From: Salticus scenicus
Taxonomy: Eukaryota; Arthropoda; Arachnida; Araneae; Salticidae
Reading direction: 5' to 3'
NCBI GenBank assembly: GCA_963930645.1
Contig: CAWVNO010000530.1
Location: 62,001-126,000 of the forward strand
DNA: 64,000 nt
The position numbers were made by a program, and so were the translations under genes. The notes under the pieces are model-generated. The model ran no database searches and was not told the DNA's origin. It was given only the letters and a program-made list of their open reading frames with translations. Below are positions 10,194-21,012 of this stretch, piece after piece (within the stretch, counting starts at the first letter, position 1; the number at the start of each line of letters is the position of its first letter).

Positions 10194-10332
10194 CGGCCTA
10201 TATTGGATCCATAAAAATTGAAACGTAATTATGAAAATAGTATTAATCAAATGGACAACACATTATAGGAAGAGATAAATAAATAATTATATATAACCAG
10301 ACAAGGTCACACGAGTCAAGCTTCAAGGTCAT

Positions 10333-10351
10333 AAAAAAAAAAAAAAAAAAA

Positions 10352-10388
<37 letters not shown>

Positions 10389-10420
10389 TGGGCGTGGCTT
10401 CTTTACTTTGCCTATATATA
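10333..10420 (+). promoter_or_regulatory. A/T hairpin, GC box and TATA box of the right 506-residue gene
   Basis: TCAAGGTCA just before the A tract, A/T palindrome to 10385, GTGGGCGTGGC at 10388-10398, TATATATA at 10413-10420; the ATG is at 10477. Confidence 0.75.
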
Positions 10421-10476
10421 CCGACCCTTGTAAATTATAAAATTATATCCAGCCATCTTCAAGCCACTCTTCTACA

Positions 10477-11997
10477 ATGCCTGCCGGTCCCAATTTGAGA
10501 AGGTATATGAACGCTCTCGCAGGCGACAGAACTCAGTTTTCGTGTCCGCGCTGCAACGTTCTCGTCTTGCCCAAACATTATGAAAGGCATTGTAAGAATG
10601 AAACCGCCATGGACCCTTTAACATGCTGCGTTTGGTGCGAGGGCCAATTTACATTCCAAAGAGGGGAAAAGAACGGAGCCGCTGATCATTTGATAGAATG
10701 CTTTAGAAATTTTAGATTTAGGATGACTGAACCTGAGCCTGAACCTGAACCTGAACCTGATTCTGATGATGATCCTGCTGCCGACCCATACGAATTTTTC
10801 GATTTCAGCCCAATGTGCGCAAAAGAAGATTTTTTCGAACATACGCGTTTCTTCATGGATGACTGGGCCTACGAACCCGTCTGGCCGATCGAATTAGAGC
10901 CTCCACCCGTACCGTTTGAAGACGAAACGCTGAACTTGGCCGCCTCTTGCGTGCTGAGATATCTTCAAGGCGACCTAGCGTTTATCCACGTCATGGTGCG
11001 AGCCGTAGCCTATAGAGATTTTATAAGATTCATGGATAGAGACGACGGCTTGACACAAACCCTACCCTTTTCTTGCTGGTGCGACGGCGGCAGGGAACAA
11101 AATCCCAAATTCAGGCAGCATAGGCACATGGTCGTGGTAACTCCTTCAGAAGATCATTTTCACAAGAACGTGTGGGGTAGGATCAGGCCCGACGAGCGAC
11201 CGTATGTCGGTTACAGATGCCTGAAAAGCAAATCCATAGAGACCGTCTGGCATTTGGTCAATACGCTGGGATATCTCAGCAACCGAAAATCCAGCTGTAA
11301 TTTTTCATTCGGAAGCCAACTAGGAGTTGGTAACAGGAAACATTTTTACATCCAAGAGACGCTTCCCAAAGATTTCAGATTGGTCTTGGCTACGCTCTGG
11401 AACGGAGGCATCATGAGGCTACTAACCCAAAATTATGCCTGCAGGCATCCCGTTAAATTGCTCAGAGTTCCAATGGCGTTCATCGACGGAAAATATAAAA
11501 TCAAAATCAAACATTTGCCAGACATAAAATTGAAACTGGTACTACCCGTATCGAGAAATTTCAAGTCGTCTAGTACACATACCCAATACTTCTTGCATCT
11601 GAACAACGAAAAAAAGATGTATTTTACGAGAGGCACGCAGACCGAAGAAGATTACAAGCTGTTTTACGAAGTCGTAAAAGAAGATTATTGGGTGCCTAGC
11701 AAGCGTCAACAGATGTGCTTTCAGTGCGTGATGCCCATATTGAGACGCTGCAAAGGGATAGAGGCCGAAATGAAAAATATGAAAGAGATTTACGAAAATA
11801 ATACAGAGACTCTCAAAAATGAAATCAAAACGCTGCAAATGCAAAAAATGGAATACTTGGAACATATTTTTGATTTACACATGCACGAAATTGCTAACCT
11901 GAAAGCTGAAGTTGCTAGCCTGAAAGAGGGAATGGTTAGCTTGCAAGCGGAAAATGATAGCTTGAAATATAGATTGTCCAATTATGAAGATGTCTAA
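10477..11997 (+). CDS. Zinc-finger / HUH-endonuclease-like protein, IR1 right copy
   Basis: Same 506-residue protein as 1607-3127: two Cys/His fingers, (EP)n linker, core with HRH (215-217) and Tyr266, C-terminal coiled coil. Complete identity of the two long proteins argues for recent duplication or ongoing gene conversion between the arms. If the protein is a nicking enzyme, its own flanking palindromes would be natural substrates; that is conjecture. Confidence 0.9.
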   Translation: MPAGPNLRRYMNALAGDRTQFSCPRCNVLVLPKHYERHCKNETAMDPLTCCVWCEGQFTFQRGEKNGAADHLIECFRNFRFRMTEPEPEPEPEPDSDDDPAADPYEFFDFSPMCAKEDFFEHTRFFMDDWAYEPVWPIELEPPPVPFEDETLNLAASCVLRYLQGDLAFIHVMVRAVAYRDFIRFMDRDDGLTQTLPFSCWCDGGREQNPKFRQHRHMVVVTPSEDHFHKNVWGRIRPDERPYVGYRCLKSKSIETVWHLVNTLGYLSNRKSSCNFSFGSQLGVGNRKHFYIQETLPKDFRLVLATLWNGGIMRLLTQNYACRHPVKLLRVPMAFIDGKYKIKIKHLPDIKLKLVLPVSRNFKSSSTHTQYFLHLNNEKKMYFTRGTQTEEDYKLFYEVVKEDYWVPSKRQQMCFQCVMPILRRCKGIEAEMKNMKEIYENNTETLKNEIKTLQMQKMEYLEHIFDLHMHEIANLKAEVASLKEGMVSLQAENDSLKYRLSNYEDV

Positions 11998-12501
11998 GCG
12001 GTATTGTCATGCGACACAGTATCGACTCATTCCCGTGTATCGACTCAGTAAAAACTTGGCACTATGCCAAATCTCTCTCTAAGCGGGCTAACGATATTCA
12101 TTTGATCTGAACGTCGGACGAGTCCAGACGTGGTACCGAGACGGATCTGACTTTACGTTGTACGGTATCTTCTTAAAGAGATCTCGGGGATGATGGGAGG
12201 GATTATCTTTATGAGTATGTATTTCTTAATAAAATTCTAGTCTGCCAGATTTAGTTTGAAAGAATTTCATTTGGGCCTTAGAAAAATCCGCTGATATTTT
12301 TTACTAACGACCAAACTCAGATCAGCTAAGATTTCAAGCTAAAAAATACCTAATCTGGGTTCAGCCAGTTGGGGAGACAATTTGGGTTCTTCTTTTTAGC
12401 TCCGAAATCAATCTCTGTTATATCACTTTTTGATCCGAGTCACGTGACCACACCCACTCTTGAAATGAACCAACCAACCAACCTTGAAAAAAAAAAAAAA
12501 A

Positions 12502-12547
<46 letters not shown>

Positions 12548-13430
12548 GGTTGGTTGGTTGGTTTATTTCAAGAGTGGGTGTGGTCACGTGACTTTAAAAC
12601 TTAACACACTTCCTACATATATCCACTTTTGAAGTTTATAATTTTAAATTTTTACAATATAGGCTGCTACTCTCTACGTCTTTCAGATTTCAAGCGTACA
12701 TATTGATTTGTCGTGTTTCAGACAACGGCCAGCCGATTTCTATCAAGGCCTCTTGGATGGCTCAATATTAACATTTAAAATGATGCTATAGACTGGCACG
12801 GACTTTTTAAGCTTTCCATTTGTCTTTCTACGCTTTGCCATTGTATCTCGTAAATATTATTTTTACAATATGGGCTGCTACTGCTAAGCATGGCCCAGCA
12901 TTTACAATTCAATGGTTACGTTTATAGCCCAGCTCGTTTAAATTTTGCCTGCTAAGCGATGCCCCGTTTTCAATTGCCAGGTCTTCGTTTTGACCTGTTT
13001 CAGATACAGGACTCAGTTTTATCATGACCTCTTGCATAGCTGATCCACGTTTAAACGATACTTTTGAACAGACTACTATAGCTTAGACAAATTTTAAAGG
13101 GAAACTGTAGAAGGTTATGGACTCAGTCAGATTTCAAACATCTAATTGCTACGTTTTGTCATAGATACACCCAGCCGGTTTTAATTTTCATGAAGGCCTC
13201 TTGGATGGCAAAGCGATCCACATTTAAGATAGACATGTTTCATTTAAGATGAGAAGACACACCTGTTTCATTTAAAATGAGAAGACACACCTGTTTCAAG
13301 TTTATCGAGACTTTTGAAACTTAGCATTTGGGTAAAAACATGAAAAGGCCAGGATGAAATTGAAAAGCTAATCTTAATAAATGAAAAGTGATGAACGAGG
13401 AAACAAATATATATCAACCAACCAACCAAC

Positions 13431-13494
<64 letters not shown>

Positions 13495-13603
13495 CAAGGT
13501 TGGTTGGTTGATATGATGGTTGGTTGATGAAGTTGGTTTCTAAAGTTATATTTCTCAGTTGGCTGCTAAAGCTATATTTCTCAGTTGGCTTCTAAAGTTA
13601 TAT
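11998..13603. repeat. Gene-free outer part of IR1 right arm
   Basis: 11998-12430 is moderately complex sequence with no ORF, mirrored at 1170-1606. The GTCACGTGAC palindrome is at 12439-12592 with A/T core. Degenerate repeats fill 12600-13380. An A/T hairpin (13434-13494) is flanked by ACCAACCAACCAAC and GGTTGGTTGG, followed by 25-base GCCAACTGAGAAATATA-type repeats. Confidence 0.7.
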
Positions 13604-13609
13604 TTCTTT

Positions 13610-14047
13610 AGCCAATCAAATTCATTGTAGATGGCGCTGTAGTCTATATATATAGTATATATATAGTATATCTATTAGGGTGGGTGGGTGTGGAATTTAT
13701 TTCTTCTACTGTAAGGTCATGCATAAACTAGCTCCTGATGTCTAAACCCATTTCCTTTAAAATAGGATGGAATAGTGTCATTTATACAATATTGGCTTTG
13801 AAAACAAGATTTTTATAGACTTTTGTCTGACAAATGACAAGATACTGCAGGTTTTCATGAAATCAGAATAGATCATAGGCTTTTATAGAAAAATCTAACT
13901 CTCTAGTGTCCGTCAATGTACATCTTGCTCAAAACACATTACGAGGCATAGTGACTAGACAACTGTTGCTGGCAAATGTCGAGACACAATGAGGGTGTAG
14001 TCATGTTAGCCATAGTAAATATAGCCAGTCAAGTTTTCAAGGTCATA

Positions 14048-14094
<47 letters not shown>

Positions 14095-15216
14095 TTTTTT
14101 TTTTTTTTTTCAAAGATTTTTTTTTGTGTGACTTTGAAACTTGATTGGCTATATATAATTTTTTATTTATCCCTTCCTTAATCTGTAGTCCATACGTTTC
14201 ATTTGTCATACTGCTAAACGAATGGTTAATACTATTTTCATAATTACGTTTAAATTTTCCAGCGTCCATTGCTACAGTCTTCTTGACAACTCTCAGCATT
14301 TTATCGAGGCCTCTTGCCAAATTTTTACTGATTCTCTCTACGCAACAGTGTTAAGATTAGTCTGTTTCAACTTTATCGAGGTCTCCGGTTTTAATTTTGA
14401 CCTGCCCCGTTTTCAATTGCCATGTCAAAGCGATATGTATTCGTTTTGACATGTTTTAGATACAGGCAACGTGACTCAAATTTATCATGGCCTCTTGCAT
14501 AACTGATCCACGTTTAAACGATTCTTTTGAACAGTCAAATTTGAAAGACTACTATAGCTTAGACAAATTTTAAAGGGTTATGGATTAAAATCTGCTGTAA
14601 CAAATTGCCATTTAAGGTCAGAGCTACGTTTTGTCATGGTTTCAATTTTCATGAAGGCCTCTGCCAAGCGATCCACATTTAAGATAGACATGATCAAAAT
14701 TAACAGGTTTCATTTAAAATGAGAAGATTTGGATTGAATAATGTTTCACCATTCTATCGAGACCATAGCTGAAACGCAAGACTTTTGAAACTTAACATTT
14801 GGACAAAACGCGAAAAAGGCCAGGTGAAAAGCTAATCTTGATAAATTAGAAAATAATTAGATAATTTATTTCTTCTACTGTAAGGTCATGCATAAACTAG
14901 CTCCTGATGTCTAAACCCATTTCCTTTAAAATAGGATGGAATAGTGTCATTTATACAATATTGGCTTTGAAAACAAGATTTTTATAGACTTTTGTCTGAC
15001 AAATGACAAGATACTGCAGGTTTTCATGAAATCAGAATAGATCATAGGCTTTTATAGAAAAATCTAACTCTCTAGTGTCCGTCAATGTACATCTTGCTCA
15101 AAACACATTACGAGGCATAGTGACTAGACAACTGTTGCTGGCAAATGTCGAGACACAATGAGGGTGTAGTCATGTTAGCCATAGTAAATATAGCCAGTCA
15201 AGTTTTCAAGGTCATA

Positions 15217-15267
<51 letters not shown>

Positions 15268-16392
15268 TTTTTTTTTTTTTTTTTTTCAAAGATTTTTTTT
15301 TGTGTGACTTTGAAACTTGATTGGCTATATATAATTTTTTATTTATCCCTTCCTTAATCTGTAGTCCATACGTTTCATTTGTCATACTGCTAAACGAATG
15401 GTTAATACTATTTTCATAATTACGTTTAAATTTTCCAGCGTCCATTGCTACAGTCTTCTTGACAACTCTCAGCATTTTATCGAGGCCTCTTGCCAAATTT
15501 TTACTGATTCTCTCTACGCAACAGTGTTAAGATTAGTCTGTTTCAACTTTATCGAGGTCTCCGGTTTTAATTTTGACCTGCCCCGTTTTCAATTGCCATG
15601 TCAAAGCGATATGTATTCGTTTTGACATGTTTTAGATACAGGCAACGTGACTCAAATTTATCATGGCCTCTTGCATAACTGATCCACGTTTAAACGATTC
15701 TTTTGAACAGTCAAATTTGAAAGACTACTATAGCTTAGACAAATTTTAAAGGGTTATGGATTAAAATCTGCTGTAACAAATTGCCATTTAAGGTCAGAGC
15801 TACGTTTTGTCATGGTTTCAATTTTCATGAAGGCCTCTGCCAAGCGATCCACATTTAAGATAGACATGATCAAAATTAACAGGTTTCATTTAAAATGAGA
15901 AGATTTGGATTGAATAATGTTTCACCATTCTATCGAGACCATAGCTGAAACGCAAGACTTTTGAAACTTAACATTTGGACAAAACGCGAAAAAGGCCAGG
16001 TGAAAAGCTAATCTTGATAAATTAGAAAATAATTAGATAATTTATTTCTTCTACTGTAAGGTCATGCATAAACTAGCTCCTGATGTCTAAACCCATTTCC
16101 TTTAAAATAGGATGGAATAGTGTCATTTATACAATATTGGCTTTGAAAACAAGATTTTTATAGACTTTTGTCTGACAAATGACAAGATACTGCAGGTTTT
16201 CATGAAATCAGAATAGATCATAGGCTTTTATAGAAAAATCTAACTCTCTAGTGTCCGTCAATGTACATCTTGCTCAAAACACATTACGAGGCATAGTGAC
16301 TAGACAACTGTTGCTGGCAAATGTCGAGACACAATGAGGGTGTAGTCATGTTAGCCATAGTAAATATAGCCAGTCAAGTTTTCAAGGTCATA

Positions 16393-16430
<38 letters not shown>

Positions 16431-17199
16431 TTTTTTTTTTTTTTTTTTTTCAAAGATTTTTTTTTGTGTGACTTTGAAACTTGATTGGCTATATATAATT
16501 TTTTATTTATCCCTTCCTTAATCTGTAGTCCATACGTTTCATTTGTCATACTGCTAAACGAATGGTTAATACTATTTTCATAATTACGTTTAAATTTTCC
16601 AGCGTCCATTGCTACAGTCTTCTTGACAACTCTCAGCATTTTATCGAGGCCTCTTGCCAAATTTTTACTGATTCTCTCTACGCAACAGTGTTAAGATTAG
16701 TCTGTTTCAACTTTATCGAGGTCTCCGGTTTTAATTTTGACCTGCCCCGTTTTCAATTGCCATGTCAAAGCGATATGTATTCGTTTTGACATGTTTTAGA
16801 TACAGGCAACGTGACTCAAATTTATCATGGCCTCTTGCATAACTGATCCACGTTTAAACGATTCTTTTGAACAGTCAAATTTGAAAGACTACTATAGCTT
16901 AGACAAATTTTAAAGGGTTATGGATTAAAATCTGCTGTAACAAATTGCCATTTAAGGTCAGAGCTACGTTTTGTCATGGTTTCAATTTTCATGAAGGCCT
17001 CTGCCAAGCGATCCACATTTAAGATAGACATGATCAAAATTAACAGGTTTCATTTAAAATGAGAAGATTTGGATTGAATAATGTTTCACCATTCTATCGA
17101 GACCATAGCTGAAACGCAAGACTTTTGAAACTTAACATTTGGACAAAACGCGAAAAAGGCCAGGTGAAAAGCTAATCTTGATAAATTAGAAAATAATAT
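13610..17199. repeat. 1.17 kb unit in three tandem copies
   Basis: Copies start near 13693, 14867 and 16038, each opening with AATTTATTTCTTCTACTGTA and closing with AAAATAATTAGAT. They appear identical apart from A/T tract length (hairpins at 14051-14110, 15221-15286, 16396-16450). Each unit contains part of the dispersed block, an A/T hairpin, a TATATATAA and a 75-codon ORF starting ATGGTTAATAC (14222, 15398, 16562). That ORF lies 70 bases after the TATA box, but its sequence is the translation of a repeat that is noncoding elsewhere, so I do not call it a gene. Confidence 0.9.
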
Positions 17200-17265
17200 A
17201 TATATTAACTAACCAACATACTTGAAAGAAACCAACCAACCAACCTTGAAAAAAAAAAAAAAAAA

Positions 17266-17313
<48 letters not shown>

Positions 17314-18191
17314 GTGACCTTGAAACTTGATTGGCTATATATAATTATTTATTTGTCCCTTCCTTAATCTGTAGTCCATTTAGTTAATACTAATTTCCTA
17401 ATTACGTTTCAATTTTCATTTGTCATGCTACTCAACGAATGGTTAATACTATTTTCATAATTACATTTAAATTTTCCAGCGTTCATTGCTACATTTGTCG
17501 TGACAACTCTCAGCAATTTAAATTTTATAGAGACCTCTTGCTAAATTTTACGGATTCTCTCTACGCAACAATGTTTTTATTAGTTTGTTTCAATTTTATC
17601 GAGACCTCCAGTTTCAATTTTAAATTTTTACGCCTGCTAAGCGATATGTCTTCGTTTTCAAGGGTCCTGCTAAGCGATATGTCTTCGATAGGACATGACA
17701 ATTAAAACCTGTTTCAGATACAGTTGACTCAATTTTATCATAACCTCTTGCATAGCTGAAGCGAGATTCATGTTTAAGCGATCCTGTCAAAATTGAAAGA
17801 CGCCTATAGCCTAGACAAATTGAATTCAATACAAACGCTAAAAGGTTATGGACTTATTGAAATATTTTTATAAATTACCAAGTTCAGTATAAGGTTAGAT
17901 TTCAAGTTTGTCCTGTTTCGGGACTCATGAAGGCTTTTTGGATGGACCAAGTTTAAGATCGACACGACGACTGTGCCACGATCAAAATTAACAGGTTTCA
18001 TTTAAAATGGGAAGATCTAGCATTTGGACACGATTGGATGGAATCCTGTTTCAGATACAGGTTCAAATTTATCATATTTGTCATTACGAGTCTAGACAAC
18101 CGTTGCTGACAAATGTTGAGAGACAATGAGAGTGTGGTGGCAAATAGATAATTATATATAGCCAGTCAAACCAACCAACCAACCAACCTTG

Positions 18192-18256
<65 letters not shown>

Positions 18257-18680
18257 CCAAGGTTGGTTGGTTGGTTGATATATATATCTTTTCCTCGTTC
18301 ATCAAGATTCGCTTTTCAATTGTCATGACCAAACGATTGGTTACTAAAGTTTTTTTGGATCTCTACCATTGGATCTCGTTAATACTATTTTCATAATTAC
18401 GTTTAATTTTTTACAATATGAGCTGCTAATCTCTACGCGTTCAGTTTTTCTGGCTCAGCATCTCAATTTAAAAGCTACATTTGTCCCGTTTCAATTTTAT
18501 CGAGGTTAAATTTTTATGGATAATGTTGGCTGTCCCGTTTGCAGGTCCAATCGATAGGATGGCATAGCTGAAGCCGCTTTAAGCGATTCCGTTGAACGGC
18601 TTAGACAATTTTCATTTGTCTACTCATAAAATTTATAAGTTATTTTTTTTACAAATCCAATATTGGTAGGAGATAGATTT
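17200..18680. repeat. Diverged fourth repeat copy and two A/T hairpins
   Basis: A/T hairpins at 17250-17310 and 18192-18256 (the latter broken by one C) with CCAACCAACCAACC arms. 17317-18060 is a diverged relative of the tandem unit. 18620-18680 shares its sequence with the flank beyond the 3' hairpin at 34912-34960. No gene supported. Confidence 0.65.
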
Positions 18681-18772
18681 AAAAAAAATGGGTCAAACGA
18701 GGCTTCCATCGTCAAGATAAGTCATAATGACAAATCTGACATGAGGAAGCCTCGTTTGACCCAAATTTTTTA
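18681..18772 (-). terminator. Gene-associated 3' hairpin, long-loop type
   Basis: Stem GGGTCAAACGAGGCTTCC pairs with GGAAGCCTCGTTTGACCC; the stem is extended by A and T runs. It lies 14 bases after the stop codon of the minus-strand gene. The loop (about 37 bases) is the reverse complement of the loop at 34816-34908, which keeps the same orientation relative to its own gene. Confidence 0.7.
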
Positions 18773-18786
18773 AATTTTTAATATTT

Positions 18787-20205
18787 TTAGAGTGATATGT
18801 AATTTGGCTGTTCGGACTCATCTATTATATATTCTAGAGTGCCAGGTGTCATGAGATCTTTCATCATAGAGTCTAGTAGTAGCTGATCTGGCATGGGAGA
18901 GCATACTATATTATTAAGATCTTCAGGCACCGCTGGGCTTTGAATAGGCCATTCACTATGAAACCCTGGATTTTCAACAAAAGGTATTGAATGTTCAATA
19001 GGTGCAGGCTCTGGATTTGCAATAGGTGCAGGCTCTGGTTCTCTAGTTTCAGGCTCTGTATTTGTTGCAGCGTCCTTGAAGGTGAGCTTACGTTTCTTTA
19101 AACGCTTGGGATTCTTTTCGGCCTTACGTTTTACCGATGCAGTTCTCATATCCATTCCAGGTAGATCAGGCCCGTAGGTGCGTACGAAGTTGTTTTTAAG
19201 GGGATCTGTCAATACTTTCCAGATTTGAGAGTTATATTGTTCTGCATAATTTGTAGTGACCACGGTTATTGTTTTGTCCAACACAACAGGAGGGTTCGTC
19301 GGCAAATAGATTTCTGGCAAATCGGTTACTGGTTCTGGCTTTTGGGATGGTTCTGGCTCTTGGGATGATTCTGGCTCTGAGATTGGAGCTGTTTGAATAT
19401 ATTCAGAGGGTGGCTCGTCATCATCATCCATATGAGGTATCATAGGTGTTGGCACAGATACCTCATACATCCCATCTATTTTCGTGATTCTTTCTACCAA
19501 CGGATTTTTTACCTTGAAACCCAGCTTCAAGCTCTCCTTCACAACATGTAGACTGAAGAAATTCTTTTGCGTCGTAAATAAAATATAGGTAGTGCCAGCA
19601 GGTATCTTGTAGCTTGAGCGAGCAATCAATATGAACCTCTCGTAGAAGTGAAGCTTGTCCCCTGAGAAATATCTGCTGTCAGCTCTCACTCGTGTCTCGT
19701 TGGGGGGTCTCACATAGAACAGCAATGGTGCGTCCAACGTCTGGATAATATGGGCGCATCCTTGCCCAACGGTTCTCTGTCCAAACGTGAAATGACCTTT
19801 CACCAGAAATTGGTTATGGGGGCACTTGAAACCAATTCTCATATCAGCGTTGGTTCTGTTGGCTTCGCTGGGGGGTCTTTTGAATCTGTTCATAACAGTG
19901 ATCCATTTTATGTCTTGAGGTCTCAGCGGATAGATTGTCTGGGCCTCTCTGCCTAGTGCTGGAATCGTATTCAGGATCTTGTCCGTCAGAGTACGTTTTT
20001 TAAACGAAATATTATGATCAGGTGTCAGATGTAGGCAGAACATATGGATTTTGCCTTCTCCGATCATTGTTTGGAAATGAGGATATTTCTTCAGCTTCTT
20101 GACAGAAGTCGAAAGAATATTCGGAAAAGGCTCAGTCATTCCGAAAAGGTTATGAAGAGCGTTAGCCGCTTTAAGTTTCTTCACAGAGCATTGATGCTTA
20201 TACAT
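18787..20205 (-). CDS. Unrecognised nuclear protein with basic and acidic domains
   Basis: 472 residues, not recognised. The N-terminal ~270 residues are a compact mixed region (GFKCPHN, VRPPNETRVRADSRYF, IPAGTTYILF) that could be a folded domain. Then come acidic/proline-rich stretches (DDDDEPPSE, EPEPSQKPEP), a basic cluster around residues 360-378 (KRKAEKNPKRLKKRK) typical of a nuclear localisation signal, and an acidic, hydrophobic-spotted tail. The arrangement resembles a DNA-binding or cofactor domain plus activation region, so a viral transcriptional regulator is a reasonable guess only. It belongs to the cassette group by its upstream repeats, TATA box (20259-20265) and 3' hairpin, although no Bro-N domain is seen. 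Confidence 0.88.
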   Translation of the reverse strand: MYKHQCSVKKLKAANALHNLFGMTEPFPNILSTSVKKLKKYPHFQTMIGEGKIHMFCLHLTPDHNISFKKRTLTDKILNTIPALGREAQTIYPLRPQDIKWITVMNRFKRPPSEANRTNADMRIGFKCPHNQFLVKGHFTFGQRTVGQGCAHIIQTLDAPLLFYVRPPNETRVRADSRYFSGDKLHFYERFILIARSSYKIPAGTTYILFTTQKNFFSLHVVKESLKLGFKVKNPLVERITKIDGMYEVSVPTPMIPHMDDDDEPPSEYIQTAPISEPESSQEPEPSQKPEPVTDLPEIYLPTNPPVVLDKTITVVTTNYAEQYNSQIWKVLTDPLKNNFVRTYGPDLPGMDMRTASVKRKAEKNPKRLKKRKLTFKDAATNTEPETREPEPAPIANPEPAPIEHSIPFVENPGFHSEWPIQSPAVPEDLNNIVCSPMPDQLLLDSMMKDLMTPGTLEYIIDESEQPNYISL

Positions 20206-20257
20206 GTTAGCAGTTCAAGCTCCGAAGAGAGAATGACTATTCGATCGAAAGGCAGAG

Positions 20258-20400
20258 CTTATATAGTGAAGGCAGGATGTTGCATAACTCATTTTCTACG
20301 AAAACAGGATAAGATAAGGCTATTTATAAAATTATTGTCGCTGAACGCGAAAACAGGATATTACATAACTCATTTGCTACGAAACAGGATGCGGTAAAGA
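20258..20400 (-). promoter_or_regulatory. TATA box and AACAGGAT-type upstream repeats
   Basis: TATATAA (20259-20265) on the minus strand, 54 bases before the ATG. Upstream lie two copies of a word set GCATAACTCATTT, ACGAAAACAGGAT, GATAAGG, TTTATAG, which recurs before the other cassette genes (about 21890-21980, 25185-25440, 26930-27075, 33955-34160) and at 28075-28230. Confidence 0.6.
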
Positions 20401-20511
20401 TTTTTATAGACGCTGAAACAAATAAGCATTGCTGGACAGTGATAGTGTAGATACTTTAGCATGATATATATATAGGTTAGCTAGAGTCAATCAACTAATC
20501 AACCAACCTTG

Positions 20512-20552
<41 letters not shown>

Positions 20553-20923
20553 TTTTTTTTTTCAAGGTTGGTTGATTGGTTGATTGACATTAGCTAACCT
20601 ATATATATCTCATGCTAAAGTGTCTTTGGTTGATTTTATATTTCTATAATTTTTTCAACATACTATTTTTTTGGGACTTTGCCATTTTTCACCAATCTGG
20701 AAAATTTTTCAAAGTTTATCATTTCGATTTTATAGATTTTGATTTCAAAATAATATTTTTTTGCCAATCTTGAAATTTTTTTAAGTTGGTTGATAATAGT
20801 TTATATATAAATTTATATCTCAGGGACTTCAGTTATAAATGTATCCGTTCAAAATCTTAAGTATCCATTCAAAATCTTAAAGTACAAATCGGTACGCATC
20901 CAACATTGGCAATATAATTGTTA
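20400..20923. repeat. Gene-free: A/T hairpin with TCAATCAAC arms
   Basis: A/T hairpin 20512-20562 inside mirrored arms that reach TTAGCTA/TAGCTAA and TATATATA on both sides (about 20464-20610). The remainder is AT-rich with no gene. Confidence 0.65.
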
Positions 20924-20999
20924 CAAAAAAAACGGGTCGAACGAAGTGTCAAAGACAGGAATCTGCCATGAGACACTTCGTTCGGCCCGATTTTTTTAT
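20924..20999 (-). terminator. Gene-associated 3' hairpin
   Basis: Stem CGAACGAAGTGTC / GACACTTCGTTCG, A run before and T run after, 22-base loop with CTGCCATGA. It starts 13 bases after the stop codon of the minus-strand gene. Confidence 0.7.
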
Positions 21000-21012
21000 A
21001 AATCGTTTGGGT

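Larger units (their letters stand above)
7626..13603. repeat. Large inverted repeat IR1, right arm
   Basis: Mirror of 1-5799. It differs mainly by a tandem duplication (9138-9446) and by A/T hairpin lengths. The inner edge lies just beyond the shared TATA/CACCC box next to the loop gene, so the loop gene's promoter is made of repeat sequence. Confidence 0.93.

Noticed and set aside
14222..16789. 75-codon ORFs starting MVNTIF in the tandem units (and relatives at 17439 and 48272)
   Set aside because: The start and first codons come from a dispersed repeat that is noncoding elsewhere; repeat copies are identical so conservation says nothing. A TATA box upstream keeps a small doubt.
18787..20205. 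p53-like DNA-binding domain, suggested by PPNETRVRA
   Set aside because: Only about ten residues resemble p53; the zinc ligands and other core motifs are not found in the expected order.
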